In this document: positions 16,947 through 27,802 of the stretch, piece by piece
How positions within the stretch are numbered: the first letter of the stretch is position 1
Layout of the letters: every line of letters starts with the position of its first letter
Assembly: GCF_039822285.1 (NCBI RefSeq)
Contig: NZ_JBAJEY010000002.1
Location: forward strand, 414,452-478,451
Source: Thiofaba sp039822285
GTDB taxonomy: Bacteria > Pseudomonadota > Gammaproteobacteria > Halothiobacillales > Halothiobacillaceae
Length of the DNA: 64,000 bases
Direction: 5' to 3'
The notes under the pieces: generated by a model
The model's database searches: none
What the model was told of the DNA's origin: nothing
What the model saw: only the letters and a program-made list of their open reading frames with translations
Made by a program: the position numbers and the translations under genes

Positions 16947-17444
16947 ATGGCCGTCCGTGACATCGTTCTCTACCCTGACGAGCGCCTCAAGACCCCCTGC
17001 GAGCCGGTCGAAACCTTCGATGCCGAGCTGCGGGACTTCGTCGAGGACCTGCTCGACACCTGCGCCGTGGGCCCCGGGGCGGTCGGCATCGCCGCGCCGC
17101 AGGTGGGGCTGCTCAAGCGCGTCTGCATCGTCGATGCCACCCGCGCCCGACGGCCGGTGCCCAATCATGGCCGGCTGGTGCTGGTGAACCCCGAGATCAC
17201 CGCCTGGGACGGGTTTGCCGTGGGTCGTGAGGGCTGCCTGTCGGTGCCGGACTACACCGGCAACGTCATCCGCGCGGAGAAGATCCGCCTTGCGGCCTTC
17301 GACCTCGAGGGCAAGCCGTGCGAGTTCGAGATGGAGGGCTATGAGGCGCGCATCGCCCAGCACGAGCTGGACCACCTCGATGGCGTGCTGTTCCTCGACC
17401 GTCTGGTCAGCCGCAGCGCCGACCTGTTCCGCCGCAAGGGTTGA
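16947..17444 (+). CDS. def: Peptide deformylase
   Basis: Removes the formyl group from nascent N-terminal fMet. All three motifs are present: GIAAPQVG at residues 47-54, EGCLSV with metal-ligand Cys97, and QHELDHLDG with His139, Glu140 and His143. 165 residues, normal length. One base separates it from the upstream gcvR-like gene. fmt, a frequent neighbour of def, is not here. Confidence 0.95.
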   Translation: MAVRDIVLYPDERLKTPCEPVETFDAELRDFVEDLLDTCAVGPGAVGIAAPQVGLLKRVCIVDATRARRPVPNHGRLVLVNPEITAWDGFAVGREGCLSVPDYTGNVIRAEKIRLAAFDLEGKPCEFEMEGYEARIAQHELDHLDGVLFLDRLVSRSADLFRRKG

Positions 17445-17462
17445 TCACCCCACCCTCCAGAT

Positions 17463-17533
17463 TGTTTCAAAAGGGCTGTCCTGCCCTTTTGAAACTCGCC
17501 TCGTCGCGGTACACGCCCGCGACGGGCTCCGAG
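17463..17533. repeat. Hairpin repeat, modules 1 and 2
   Basis: 71 bp identical to 30470-30540. Module 1 is GTTTCAAAAGGGC, TGTCCT loop, GCCCTTTTGAAAC; module 2 is CGTCGCG, 9-nt loop, CGCGACG. It lies in the 153-bp gap between def and the diguanylate cyclase gene. No T-run follows module 1, so it is not a standard terminator. Confidence 0.85.
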
Positions 17534-17597
17534 GGGGTGGTGACATCCCCGCCTGCCGGGTGCATGCTAGGCCTAACGAAGCCTTCATCCAACGGGC

Positions 17598-18983
17598 ATG
17601 CCTACCACCCTCCGTCACGGCCTGTGGGTCGTCCTGATCGCGCTCGGCGGACTCTTTTTCGCCCATGAGGCCGGTCATTTGCAGGCTGACCGTGAGCTGG
17701 CCCAGCAGCGGTCCGAAGCGATGCAGGCCTTGGCCCTGCATCGCGCGCGGCTGGAGGGGGCCTTGAATGCCTCGCTCTATCTCACCCATGGCCTGGCCAG
17801 TCAGATCGCCGTGGAGGGAGGCATCAGCGAGGAGCGCTTTGCCCTGCTTGCGCGTGACCTGATCGGCATCAACCCCTACATTCGCAACATCGTCCTTGCA
17901 CCGGACAACACCATCCGCATGGTCTACCCCCTGGTGGGCAACGAGCTCGCCCTGGGGCTTCACTACCCGGACCGCCCCGATCAATGGCCGGCCGTACGCC
18001 GCGCGATCGAAACCCGCCAGCCGGTGGTCGCCGGACCGCTTGAAGTGGTGCAGGGCGGGATAGGCATCCTCAACCGCATCCCGGTTTTCCGGCGTGGCGG
18101 CCCCCAGGATGGCGCCTACTGGGGCATCGTCAGCAGCGTGATCGATTTCGGCGCCCTGCTCAGGACCGCGGGGCTGGAGGGGGAGTCCAGCCCCTACGTC
18201 TTTGCCCTCAAGGCCCTGAATGCGCGTGGCGAGGATGAGATTTTCCTGTGGGGGGATCCCCAGCTGTTCGAGGGCGGGCATCTGGCCCTGGATGTGCGTC
18301 TTCCGGGCGCGACCTGGGTGCTTGGCGCCCGGCCCGTGGCCGGCTGGACCCACCGCACGGGGGAGCAGACCGAGGCCTTCTGGATTGGCATCGTCTTGAC
18401 CGTGCTGATTACCGCGCTGGTTCATCTGCTGCTGGCCAAGCAGCGCGCCATCGGCCATCTGGCGATGCACGATCCGCTCACCGAGCTGCTCAACCGGCGC
18501 GCCTTCGATCGCCGGCTGGAGGAGGCTGTGGCGCGTCAGTGGCGCTATGGGGGCAGCTTCGCCGTGCTGCACATCGACCTGGATGGCTTCAAGCCGATCA
18601 ACGACCAGTTTGGGCATGCTGCTGGGGACGAGGCCTTGCGCATCATTGCCTCACGCTTGCGCGATACGCGGCGTCTCGATGATGTGGTCGCGCGGCTGGG
18701 GGGTGATGAGTTCGCCATCCTGGTGCAGGGGGGCGAGCCCAGCGCCATTCCCATGGCCAGGAGCTTGGCGGACAAAGTCCTGGCCGCCATCCGTCAGCCG
18801 CTGTGGCTGGCAGGGCAGCCGGCTCACCTTGGGGCATCGATTGGTATCGCGGCCTGTCCCGAGCATGTCTGCGAGGAAGGCGGCTTGATGCGCCTGGCCG
18901 ATCAGGCCATGTATCAGGCCAAGGCCTGCGGCAAGGGGCTGTGGGGCATAAGCGACGGCCAGTCGCCCTGCAGTCTCGGCTGA
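17598..18983 (+). CDS. Membrane diguanylate cyclase with CHASE-like sensor
   Basis: 461 residues: an N-terminal membrane segment (WVVLIALGGLFFA), a periplasmic sensor region of CHASE type (about 40-250, with NPYIRNIVLAPDNTIRMVYPLVGNE split across the core), a second membrane segment (FWIGIVLTVLITALVHLLLA), then a GGDEF domain. The active motif GGDEF is intact near residues 369-373, preceded by HDPLTELLNRRAF and DLDGFKPINDQFGH, so synthesis of cyclic di-GMP is expected. A clear inhibitory RxxD site is not obvious. The ligand of the sensor is unknown. Confidence 0.87.
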   Translation: MPTTLRHGLWVVLIALGGLFFAHEAGHLQADRELAQQRSEAMQALALHRARLEGALNASLYLTHGLASQIAVEGGISEERFALLARDLIGINPYIRNIVLAPDNTIRMVYPLVGNELALGLHYPDRPDQWPAVRRAIETRQPVVAGPLEVVQGGIGILNRIPVFRRGGPQDGAYWGIVSSVIDFGALLRTAGLEGESSPYVFALKALNARGEDEIFLWGDPQLFEGGHLALDVRLPGATWVLGARPVAGWTHRTGEQTEAFWIGIVLTVLITALVHLLLAKQRAIGHLAMHDPLTELLNRRAFDRRLEEAVARQWRYGGSFAVLHIDLDGFKPINDQFGHAAGDEALRIIASRLRDTRRLDDVVARLGGDEFAILVQGGEPSAIPMARSLADKVLAAIRQPLWLAGQPAHLGASIGIAACPEHVCEEGGLMRLADQAMYQAKACGKGLWGISDGQSPCSLG

Positions 18984-18990
18984 GTCGCCC

Positions 18991-19746
18991 TCAGAAGGTG
19001 GCGGTTCCGGGCGGTTGTTGTGCCGGGGTCGCCTGCACGCCACCGAAGATGTCCCGATAGCTGGCATAGATCGCGATCATGATGATCGGCATGAGGAACA
19101 GCCAGCCGAGCATCAGTGGCAGGGAGGCGAGGAACGCCAGCGGGATGAGGATCAGGCCGAAGATCAGGAGCGGCAGCCAGTTGCCCAGGCAGGCCCTCAG
19201 ACTCAGCTTGAGCGACTGCAGCGGCGGCATGCCCGCGAACAGCACCAAGGGCGCGGCGTACAGCATCGCCATCAGGAAAACCAGCGACAGCAGCAGCACG
19301 GTGAGCAGGCCGGCAAGGCCTGCGCCCATCATCTGCGCGTGCATGGTCGCAGGGTCCTGGCCGAGCAGGGCCGAGGTGCCTGCCGAGCCGCCCATGACCG
19401 CCGCCAGGGTCAGCACCAGCAGCAGACTGAAGGCGATGCTGATCGCCCCGAGGGTCAGCATCGGTCCGCGCGAACGCTCGTCGGTGAGCGGCTGGAACAG
19501 CATCTTCACATCCAGCGGCCGGCCGGCCTCCGCCTCGCGGGCGGCCAGGTACAGGCCGCCCGCGAGTGATGGGGAGATCAGCGCGAAGGTCAGCTGGCCG
19601 ATGATGGGGATGAAGCCGAGCACGATGGCCAAGCCCAGGTAGATGAGCACCAGCAGCAGCCACATGCCGATCTGCCCCTTGAAGATGGCCCACGCGTCGG
19701 CATACCAGCCTGCTCCGCGTCCTGCCCCGACTGTTTTGAATTCCAT
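18991..19746 (-). CDS. BPSS1780-like multi-pass membrane protein
   Basis: 251 residues with about six hydrophobic segments. The start (GAGRGAGWYADAWAIFKGQIG) and the segment with LGFIPIIGQL match the BPSS1780-type conserved membrane family known from Proteobacteria; function is not established. It converges on the diguanylate cyclase with 7 bp between stops and is divergent from clpB. Confidence 0.7.
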   Translation of the reverse strand: MEFKTVGAGRGAGWYADAWAIFKGQIGMWLLLVLIYLGLAIVLGFIPIIGQLTFALISPSLAGGLYLAAREAEAGRPLDVKMLFQPLTDERSRGPMLTLGAISIAFSLLLVLTLAAVMGGSAGTSALLGQDPATMHAQMMGAGLAGLLTVLLLSLVFLMAMLYAAPLVLFAGMPPLQSLKLSLRACLGNWLPLLIFGLILIPLAFLASLPLMLGWLFLMPIIMIAIYASYRDIFGGVQATPAQQPPGTATF

Positions 19747-19803
19747 CGTCGCCTCCCTTGGTTTGCGCTAGGCTGACTATAGCGGAAAGCCCCTCTTCGT
19801 GCC

Positions 19804-19830
19804 CTTGAAAGGCCTTGTCCCGCCCCAACA
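19804..19830 (+). promoter_or_regulatory. Sigma-32-like heat-shock promoter of clpB
   Basis: CTTGAAA at 19804-19810, a 12-bp spacer, then CCCCAACA at 19823-19830. This resembles the heat-shock consensus (CTTGAAA and CCCCAT-type boxes), and the position 40-65 bp before a heat-shock gene supports it. The -10 half is imperfect. Confidence 0.6.
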
Positions 19831-19870
19831 GTAAGGCTCAATTCATTTCGACCCTTCAGGAGTGTCGCTC

Positions 19871-22447
<2,577 letters not shown>

Positions 22448-22484
22448 GTGCCCGTTACAGGCCGTTTGAACGGTGTTTTGAATC

Positions 22485-22520
22485 CAAGGCCTCGTGGGGC
22501 GACCTGCGAGGCCTTGCTTT
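22485..22520 (+). terminator. Intrinsic terminator after clpB
   Basis: CAAGGCCTCG at 22485-22494, 12-nt loop, CGAGGCCTTG at 22507-22516, then CTTTTG. It also lies just beyond the 3' end of the convergent histidine kinase gene. Confidence 0.65.
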
Positions 22521-22527
22521 TGCAGGC

Positions 22528-23862
22528 TCAGGACGCAGCTGTGGGCAGACGGAGAGTGATCCTCAAGCCGCCAAGATTCTCGGCGCGCCCCAGATGCAAA
22601 GAGCCGCCATGCAGCAAGGCAATCTCCCGCGCCAGGGCCAAACCCAGTCCCAGGCCGGCTTTGACCGAGTCGCCCCGGCCAAAGCGTTGCAGGAGCGGGG
22701 GGATGCGTTCCTCGGGGATGCCCGGGCCATTGTCTTCGATGATCAGGGTCATGTGCTGTGGGGTATGGTGCATGCGCAGGGCGATGTGGAGCTCGTTCGG
22801 GCCGTGTTTGCAAGCGTTGTCGAGCAGGTTGTACAGCATGACCTGGAGGAGCAGGCGGTCGCCCTCGATCCACCAGTCATCATCGCCTTCCTGGGGCATG
22901 TCCCAAAGAATCTCGCGTTCGGGCCAGCGGTCCTGAATTTGTGCCGCAATCTCTAAAAGCAAGGCATGCAGGTCGAGGCGGATCTTCTGCAGGACGATTT
23001 GTTGGCGCTCAAGGCGCGCAAGGAGGAGCAGGCGTTCGATCAGGCGGTGGAGGTGCTGCGTCGATTGATGGGCCTTGTCCAGATCCTCGGCAGCGTCCGG
23101 GTGATTTTCTTTAAGCAGCTGAAGCTGGGCGCTCAAGCCTGCGAGGGGGGTGCGTAACTCGTGGGCGGCAATCGCACTGAAGTGCCTCTCGCGCTCCACC
23201 AGGCTGCGGAAACGGGTCAACAGACGCTCGAAGGCCTCCACCACCACCGCCAGTTCCGCCGGTAAGTTTGTGGACGGGGGAAGGCTGACGCGCAAAGGGT
23301 CGGGGTGGTTGAGAGCCCGGATCAGCTGGCGCAAAGGGCGCAAGGATAGGGTGGTCAGGACGAAAATGAACAGCGCCAGCAAGGGGAGCAGGATGAGGGA
23401 TTGCAGGCTCACCCGCAGGGCGATGTCGGAGGCCAGCTCTTCGCGGATGGCATGCTCCTGGAGCAGCAAAACGTAGTGCTGGTGGGCGGTATCCCAAAGT
23501 CCCACGTAGCGCCAGCTGCCGCCCTCGTCATGCAGCGTGCCGAACCCGACCGGTTGATCGGTGATCTGGGCCAAGGGTTGCGGGTCGCTATCCCATGCCA
23601 CCGGCCCTGTGGAACCCCGCCAGAGGTGTCGCACGACCACCTTGCGGGTGTAGGGATGAAGGGGGGCAGGTGGGGGGTGGGTGATGGGATGATCCATCGC
23701 CAGATGGATGCGCGCCTGCTGCTCAAGTTGCGCATCGAACAGCTCGTCCAGCTCGTGGTGGGCATCCTGATAGACGCCGACCATGGTGATGGGCGCCACC
23801 ACGAGCATGGCGCCCAAGAGGCCGACCATCAGGCGGGTCCGGAGCGAGGCGCGGTGGATCAT
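22528..23862 (-). CDS. Sensor histidine kinase (QseC-like)
   Basis: 444-residue inner-membrane kinase. A membrane segment at the N-terminus (LMVGLLGAMLVVAPITMVGV), a periplasmic sensor of about 130 residues, a second segment (LILLPLLALFIFVLTTLSL), a HAMP-like linker, H-box AAHELRTPL with the phospho-acceptor His near 233, N-box NLLDNACKHG, DNGPGIP and GLGLGLALA for ATP binding. Its ATG overlaps the stop of the response regulator gene. The gene is last in the sulfide-dehydrogenase cluster, so sensing of sulfide or periplasmic redox state is an attractive but unproven idea. Confidence 0.9.
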   Translation of the reverse strand: MIHRASLRTRLMVGLLGAMLVVAPITMVGVYQDAHHELDELFDAQLEQQARIHLAMDHPITHPPPAPLHPYTRKVVVRHLWRGSTGPVAWDSDPQPLAQITDQPVGFGTLHDEGGSWRYVGLWDTAHQHYVLLLQEHAIREELASDIALRVSLQSLILLPLLALFIFVLTTLSLRPLRQLIRALNHPDPLRVSLPPSTNLPAELAVVVEAFERLLTRFRSLVERERHFSAIAAHELRTPLAGLSAQLQLLKENHPDAAEDLDKAHQSTQHLHRLIERLLLLARLERQQIVLQKIRLDLHALLLEIAAQIQDRWPEREILWDMPQEGDDDWWIEGDRLLLQVMLYNLLDNACKHGPNELHIALRMHHTPQHMTLIIEDNGPGIPEERIPPLLQRFGRGDSVKAGLGLGLALAREIALLHGGSLHLGRAENLGGLRITLRLPTAAS

Positions 23863-24536
23863 CGAGCTTCAGGGCAGCGCAGGCGATAGCCGATGCCGCG
23901 CAAGGTCTGGATGCGTTCACTCCCCAACCGCTTGCGCAAATGGGAGATGAAGACCTCCAGCGTATTGCTGGCAATGTCACCGTCCAGATCATAGAGCAGC
24001 GCGTGCAGGCGCTCGCGCGTCACCGTCTTGCCGCAATGGCGCATGAGCACTTCAAGAACGGCGCGTTCCTTGTTGGGCAGGTCGATGGGGTGGCCTGCCA
24101 CCTGGAGGGTACGGTGGGTCAGATCCAAGGTTAAATCGCCGCATTGCATGACGGACGAGCAGCTGGGGGTCTTGCGGCGTCCCAGGGCCAGGATGCGCGC
24201 ATGCAGTTCGTGCAGGTCGAAGGGCTTGATCAGGTAGTCATCCGCCCCGGCTTCCAGCCCTTCCACACGCATGGCCACGGCGTCCATGGCGGTGAGCATC
24301 AGGACAGCGACCCCCTGCAGCGGCGGCGGTTGACGGCGCAGCCAGCGCAAGAGGCCGAGACCATCGCCCTCGGCCAGGCGCCAGTCGAGCACGATCAGAT
24401 CAAAAGCGATCTCGCGCAGAAGTTGGCGCGCCAGGCGCTCACCGTTGGCCGCATCCAGCACATGACCCTTCTGGGTCAGAAAGCGCGTCACCGCCTCGGC
24501 GATCAAAGGGTCGTCTTCCACCAGCAGGATGCGCAT
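23859..24536 (-). CDS. OmpR-family response regulator
   Basis: 225 residues: receiver domain with acidic pair EDD at 7-9, phospho-acceptor Asp51 (LIVLDWRL) and Lys in LIKPFD, then a winged-helix DNA-binding domain with a typical end (LEVFISHLRKRLGSERIQTL, RGIGYRL). It begins only 5 bp after the stop of the upstream cytochrome gene, so it is probably transcribed with the sulfide dehydrogenase genes and may autoregulate them. Confidence 0.93.
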   Translation of the reverse strand: MRILLVEDDPLIAEAVTRFLTQKGHVLDAANGERLARQLLREIAFDLIVLDWRLAEGDGLGLLRWLRRQPPPLQGVAVLMLTAMDAVAMRVEGLEAGADDYLIKPFDLHELHARILALGRRKTPSCSSVMQCGDLTLDLTHRTLQVAGHPIDLPNKERAVLEVLMRHCGKTVTRERLHALLYDLDGDIASNTLEVFISHLRKRLGSERIQTLRGIGYRLRCPEAR

Positions 24537-24541
24537 GCCGA

Positions 24542-24904
24542 TCAGGGGTTCGCTGCAAAGTAGCCAACAATCATGTCGATCTGTTGCGGAGTATAGCCGT
24601 GGGCATGGGCAGCCATGATGTTCCTGTTGGCGGCCATGGCGCGGAACTCCACGATCTCTTTAGCCTCTTTGCCGCGCAGATCCTCGAAGCCGCCCGTGCC
24701 ATGGGTTCCGTGGCATTGGAAGCAATTGGAGGCCAGCAAGCGGGCCGGACTCGCATCCAGGAACGCCGACGAGGTTGTCGTCGGAGTGTCGAAGCGGGGC
24801 TTGGCATGTTTTGCCTGATGGTTGCCGTCCCGGTCATCGTCGGCACTGACGGTGAGGGGGATGGCAGAAAGCATAAGGAGCAGGAAGGGAATCCGGATGT
24901 TCAT
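24542..24904 (-). CDS. Small periplasmic monohaem cytochrome c (FccA-like)
   Basis: 120 residues with a cleavable signal (IPFLLLMLSAIPLTVSA) and one haem site, NCFQCHG, with an axial Met candidate in IMAAHAHGYT. It follows fccB and resembles the cytochrome upstream of fccB in the stretch LLASNCFQCHGT.GTGGFE. The likely role is taking electrons from the sulfide dehydrogenase flavoprotein. I start at 24904, where the signal begins; the frame is open 14 codons further. Confidence 0.85.
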   Translation of the reverse strand: MNIRIPFLLLMLSAIPLTVSADDDRDGNHQAKHAKPRFDTPTTTSSAFLDASPARLLASNCFQCHGTHGTGGFEDLRGKEAKEIVEFRAMAANRNIMAAHAHGYTPQQIDMIVGYFAANP

Positions 24905-24958
24905 TGGCGAATCCTCAGGAGGGCATGGCGGGTGCGCCAGCGGCACCCGCTGCTTTGG

Positions 24959-26251
24959 TCAGGCAAAGCTGTCGCTCATCAGCGTGGTGAACCAGGTGTT
25001 CATCTGGTTGAAGTTTTTGCTGCTGATGCTGGCCGCCTCGACGACACCCGCTCCGCCAGGGACCATGGTCTTGCTGCTTCGGTCGTATTGATACACCGCA
25101 GTCAGCCAGCTCGCCGTCGTGGCCGTGATCGGGGAATAGCAGGCCGAATTGGTGACGGGGGCGGGATCAGGCTGCTGTCCCTGGAGTAAGCGCACGATCG
25201 CATCGGCACACACCTTGGCTTCCTGGTTGGCGATATGGCCCGCTTTGGGCTGGGTCGTGGCCGAGGCGTCGCCGATCACATGGATGAACGGCACCGCAGT
25301 CGATTCATAGCTCAATACATCCACGGCGGCCCAGCGGCCCCCGGCGCTGTTGGCCACCCCGGCCATTTCGGCCACCACCCCCGCCCGGTGGGGTGGTATG
25401 ACATTGATGACCTTGGCGTTGATCACCTGTGCCGCACCTCCTTGGGTAAAACTGATCGTGCGGTTGACCTTGTCGACCTGAATGTTGGTGGTGCCCGGGC
25501 GGTAGTCGATGATCCCGGCGTGGGTCTGGGTGAAGGCCAGGTTGAAATTGTGCGGTTCCGCCTGGATGGAGGGGTTCTCATCCAGGACGACGACCTTGCA
25601 GTTTCCGCGCCCGGAGGATTTGAGGTAATCCGCTACAAGACAGGCCCGCTCGTAGGGGCCCGGCGGGCAGCGGTAGGGTTTGGTCGGAATGGTCATCAGG
25701 AAGGTGTCGCCATTCTGCATGCTTGCCAGCTGATCACGCAGCTTCTGCGTTTGCGGCCCAGCCTGCCAGGCATGGGGAAATTCGCCTGCATAATCGGCCT
25801 GCGTGAGCCCATAGGCGTCGTCGAAGCGAATCCCTGGGGCGAGGACCAGGCGGTCATAGCTCAAGCGGCTGCCATCGGAGAGCGTCACTGTCTTGGCCTG
25901 GCCATCGACGGCTGTGACCTCGGCCTGTTTGACCACCACCCCATACTTGCTGCTCAAGGTGGCGTAGCCGTAATTCAGGCTGCTCAAGGTTCGCGTCCCG
26001 GAGAGCACGAGGTTGCTCATGATGTTGGAGACATAGGTGGGGTTTTTTTCCACCAGGACCACCTCGAGCCCCGCGCCGCCCCACAGGCGGAGATATTTGG
26101 CCGCCGTGGCCCCCGCCATGCCTCCGCCGACCACCACGACGCGGCGTTGGGTGATGCCCGTCTGGGCCAGGACGGCTGTTCTGCCCACCCCAGGCCAGAG
26201 CAGAAGTCCGGCCCCTGCAGCGCAACAACGCAGAAAATCTCTTCTGTTCAT
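24959..26251 (-). CDS. fccB: Flavocytochrome c sulfide dehydrogenase, flavoprotein subunit
   Basis: Periplasmic FAD enzyme oxidising sulfide and passing electrons to cytochrome c. The N-terminus is a Tat-type signal (MNRRDFLRCCAAGAG). The FAD-binding fold starts with VVVVGGGMAGATAA. The redox cysteines are Cys195 (YRCPPGPYER) and Cys371 (NSACYSP), 176 apart, the same spacing as Cys161/Cys337 in the Allochromatium enzyme. By the same register, the cysteine that carries covalent FAD there (Cys42) falls on Asn76 here (TYVSNIMSN), so FAD may be non-covalent. 430 residues, normal. It lies between two cytochrome c genes. Confidence 0.92.
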   Translation of the reverse strand: MNRRDFLRCCAAGAGLLLWPGVGRTAVLAQTGITQRRVVVVGGGMAGATAAKYLRLWGGAGLEVVLVEKNPTYVSNIMSNLVLSGTRTLSSLNYGYATLSSKYGVVVKQAEVTAVDGQAKTVTLSDGSRLSYDRLVLAPGIRFDDAYGLTQADYAGEFPHAWQAGPQTQKLRDQLASMQNGDTFLMTIPTKPYRCPPGPYERACLVADYLKSSGRGNCKVVVLDENPSIQAEPHNFNLAFTQTHAGIIDYRPGTTNIQVDKVNRTISFTQGGAAQVINAKVINVIPPHRAGVVAEMAGVANSAGGRWAAVDVLSYESTAVPFIHVIGDASATTQPKAGHIANQEAKVCADAIVRLLQGQQPDPAPVTNSACYSPITATTASWLTAVYQYDRSSKTMVPGGAGVVEAASISSKNFNQMNTWFTTLMSDSFA

Positions 26252-26271
26252 GATGTTTATCCCCTCGATGC

Positions 26272-26628
26272 TTAACGGATCTGGTTGAGATAGCCCACCA
26301 GGGCCTGGAGCTGGGCATCGGTATAGCCCTGGGCATGGGCGGCCATGATGTCGTCGCTGGCTGTCTTGGTGCGGAATTCCCAGATCTCACCGGCCTCGTC
26401 GCCGGCAATGCGCTCAAATCCGCCCGTGCCATCCGTGCCATGGCATTGGAAACAATTGGAGGCGAGCAGCCTTCCTGCTGCGCTGGCCGGCAGAGCGACC
26501 TCGCCCCTCGTGCCTTGTGTACCCTCGGGCGCCCCGGAGGAAACATCGCTCCCCGTTGTTCCACCACCTCCCCCACACCCCGCAAGGAGCAACGGGGTGA
26601 TCAACAGGATGGTTCTGTAGCGTTTCAT
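26272..26628 (-). CDS. Monohaem cytochrome c lipoprotein
   Basis: 118 residues, lipobox LLAGC followed by a Gly run, one haem motif NCFQCHG and a Met in IMAAHAQGYT. It is a close paralogue of the soluble cytochrome downstream of fccB but membrane-anchored, so it may hold the sulfide dehydrogenase at the membrane or relay electrons there. It is first in the cluster, 20 bp before fccB. Confidence 0.85.
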   Translation of the reverse strand: MKRYRTILLITPLLLAGCGGGGGTTGSDVSSGAPEGTQGTRGEVALPASAAGRLLASNCFQCHGTDGTGGFERIAGDEAGEIWEFRTKTASDDIMAAHAQGYTDAQLQALVGYLNQIR

Positions 26629-26730
26629 GTTGTCTTCGGCCTCCCTTGTCTTGGGGCTTTGAATACCCCTTGCCGCGCAGGTTAGGCAGGGAGTCTGAAA
26701 AAAGCCTTAACAAAGGTGGGGGAGGGGCAA

Positions 26731-26765
26731 AAACAAAAAGGCCCGCACCCAGTGTGCGGGCCTTT
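26731..26765 (-). terminator. Intrinsic terminator of the DUF4382 gene
   Basis: On the minus strand: AAAGGCCCGCAC, 5-nt loop, GTGCGGGCCTTT, followed by TTGTTTTTG. A perfect 12-bp stem with a T-rich tail about 30 bp after the stop. Confidence 0.85.
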
Positions 26766-26798
26766 GCCTATGCATCACGGCAGGGGGGAGCCCCCTGC

Positions 26799-27731
26799 TC
26801 AGGGTGAGGTGAAGTGCAACGGCGTTGCGCCCGTGCCCACGCTCACCGTGGCCGAATGTGTTTCCAGGAAGGCGATGCTGTCGTTTTTGGCCGGATCGTC
26901 GGCGGCAGCATCGCAGGTCAGGGCCAGGGTATAGCTGCCTGCGACCAGCGGTGCGGTGACATAGCGGCAGAGGGGTGGGGTTGAAGTGTCGCACACCACG
27001 GGGGCCGTGGTGACCGGGTTCACCCCATGCGGTGCGGGGCAGTCGACGAGCACGCCGCCCTGGTCGAGGTAGCAGAGGTCGTCCGGCGTGATGGCGCTAC
27101 CTGCGTAGACGTACACCGCGCAGTCGTCTCCCGCCGCAGCACTGCCCACGGTGCCTGCGAAGTGGCCGGCTTGCAGGTTGTCGACCAGGCGTAGGGTGGG
27201 GCGCAGCTTGTAGCCCTTGGCATCCTGGTGCACCGACTTGCGCAGGTCGAACTCGACGGTGAAGTCGCTGAGGCCGCCTGCAGCCACGGTGAAGCCCGAG
27301 ATCAGCTTCAGGCCGCTGTTCTCGTTGCTTGGGATATCGAGCGACTCGACGACCTCGTTTGTTTTCCCTTCGTTGAAGACGATCTCGGCATGATCGACAT
27401 ACAGCCGCAGCCACTGGTAATTGCCGGCCGGCACACTGACGCGATCGAGCAGCAGCAGCCGGTTCGTGCCCTGGTAGTTCATCAGGTTGACAGTGTAGGG
27501 CTGGTTGCCGGCGGTCAGTGGATCGCTGTCGAGGACGAAGCTCTGGGTGCCGTCCGGGCTGTGCAGGTCGATGCGGGAGAAGGTGATGTAGACCGCGTCG
27601 GCGCCATCGACCGGGGCGTCCTGCACTGCGATGCTGACCGTGCCGGTGCTGGAGCCGCCGCCACCGCCGCCGCAGGCGGCGAGCAGGAGGGTGGAGGTGA
27701 CGAGGGCGGAACGGGCGAGGTGCTTGATCAT
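26799..27731 (-). CDS. DUF4382 domain lipoprotein
   Basis: 310 residues with a lipobox (LLLAACGGGGGGSS) and the DUF4382 pattern at 30-170 (GTVSIAVQDAPVDGADAVYITF, NYQWLRLYVDHAE, LKLISGFTVAAGG), followed by a carboxypeptidase-regulatory-like beta domain with six or more cysteines (DDCAVYVYAG, DLCYLDQGG, VDCPAPHG). Function unknown; such proteins are surface lipoproteins. Single gene with its own terminator. Confidence 0.75.
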   Translation of the reverse strand: MIKHLARSALVTSTLLLAACGGGGGGSSTGTVSIAVQDAPVDGADAVYITFSRIDLHSPDGTQSFVLDSDPLTAGNQPYTVNLMNYQGTNRLLLLDRVSVPAGNYQWLRLYVDHAEIVFNEGKTNEVVESLDIPSNENSGLKLISGFTVAAGGLSDFTVEFDLRKSVHQDAKGYKLRPTLRLVDNLQAGHFAGTVGSAAAGDDCAVYVYAGSAITPDDLCYLDQGGVLVDCPAPHGVNPVTTAPVVCDTSTPPLCRYVTAPLVAGSYTLALTCDAAADDPAKNDSIAFLETHSATVSVGTGATPLHFTSP

Positions 27732-27802
27732 GGAGGGCCTCCCGGAATGAGGAAGAGACCCTTTGAAGGGTAGTACACGGACAGGCATCCCGCCGCCCAG
27801 GC

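Noticed and set aside
17464..17496. Hairpin as intrinsic terminator of def
   Set aside because: The stem is strong but is followed by TCGCC, not a T-run, and the same unit occurs elsewhere as part of a longer repeat.
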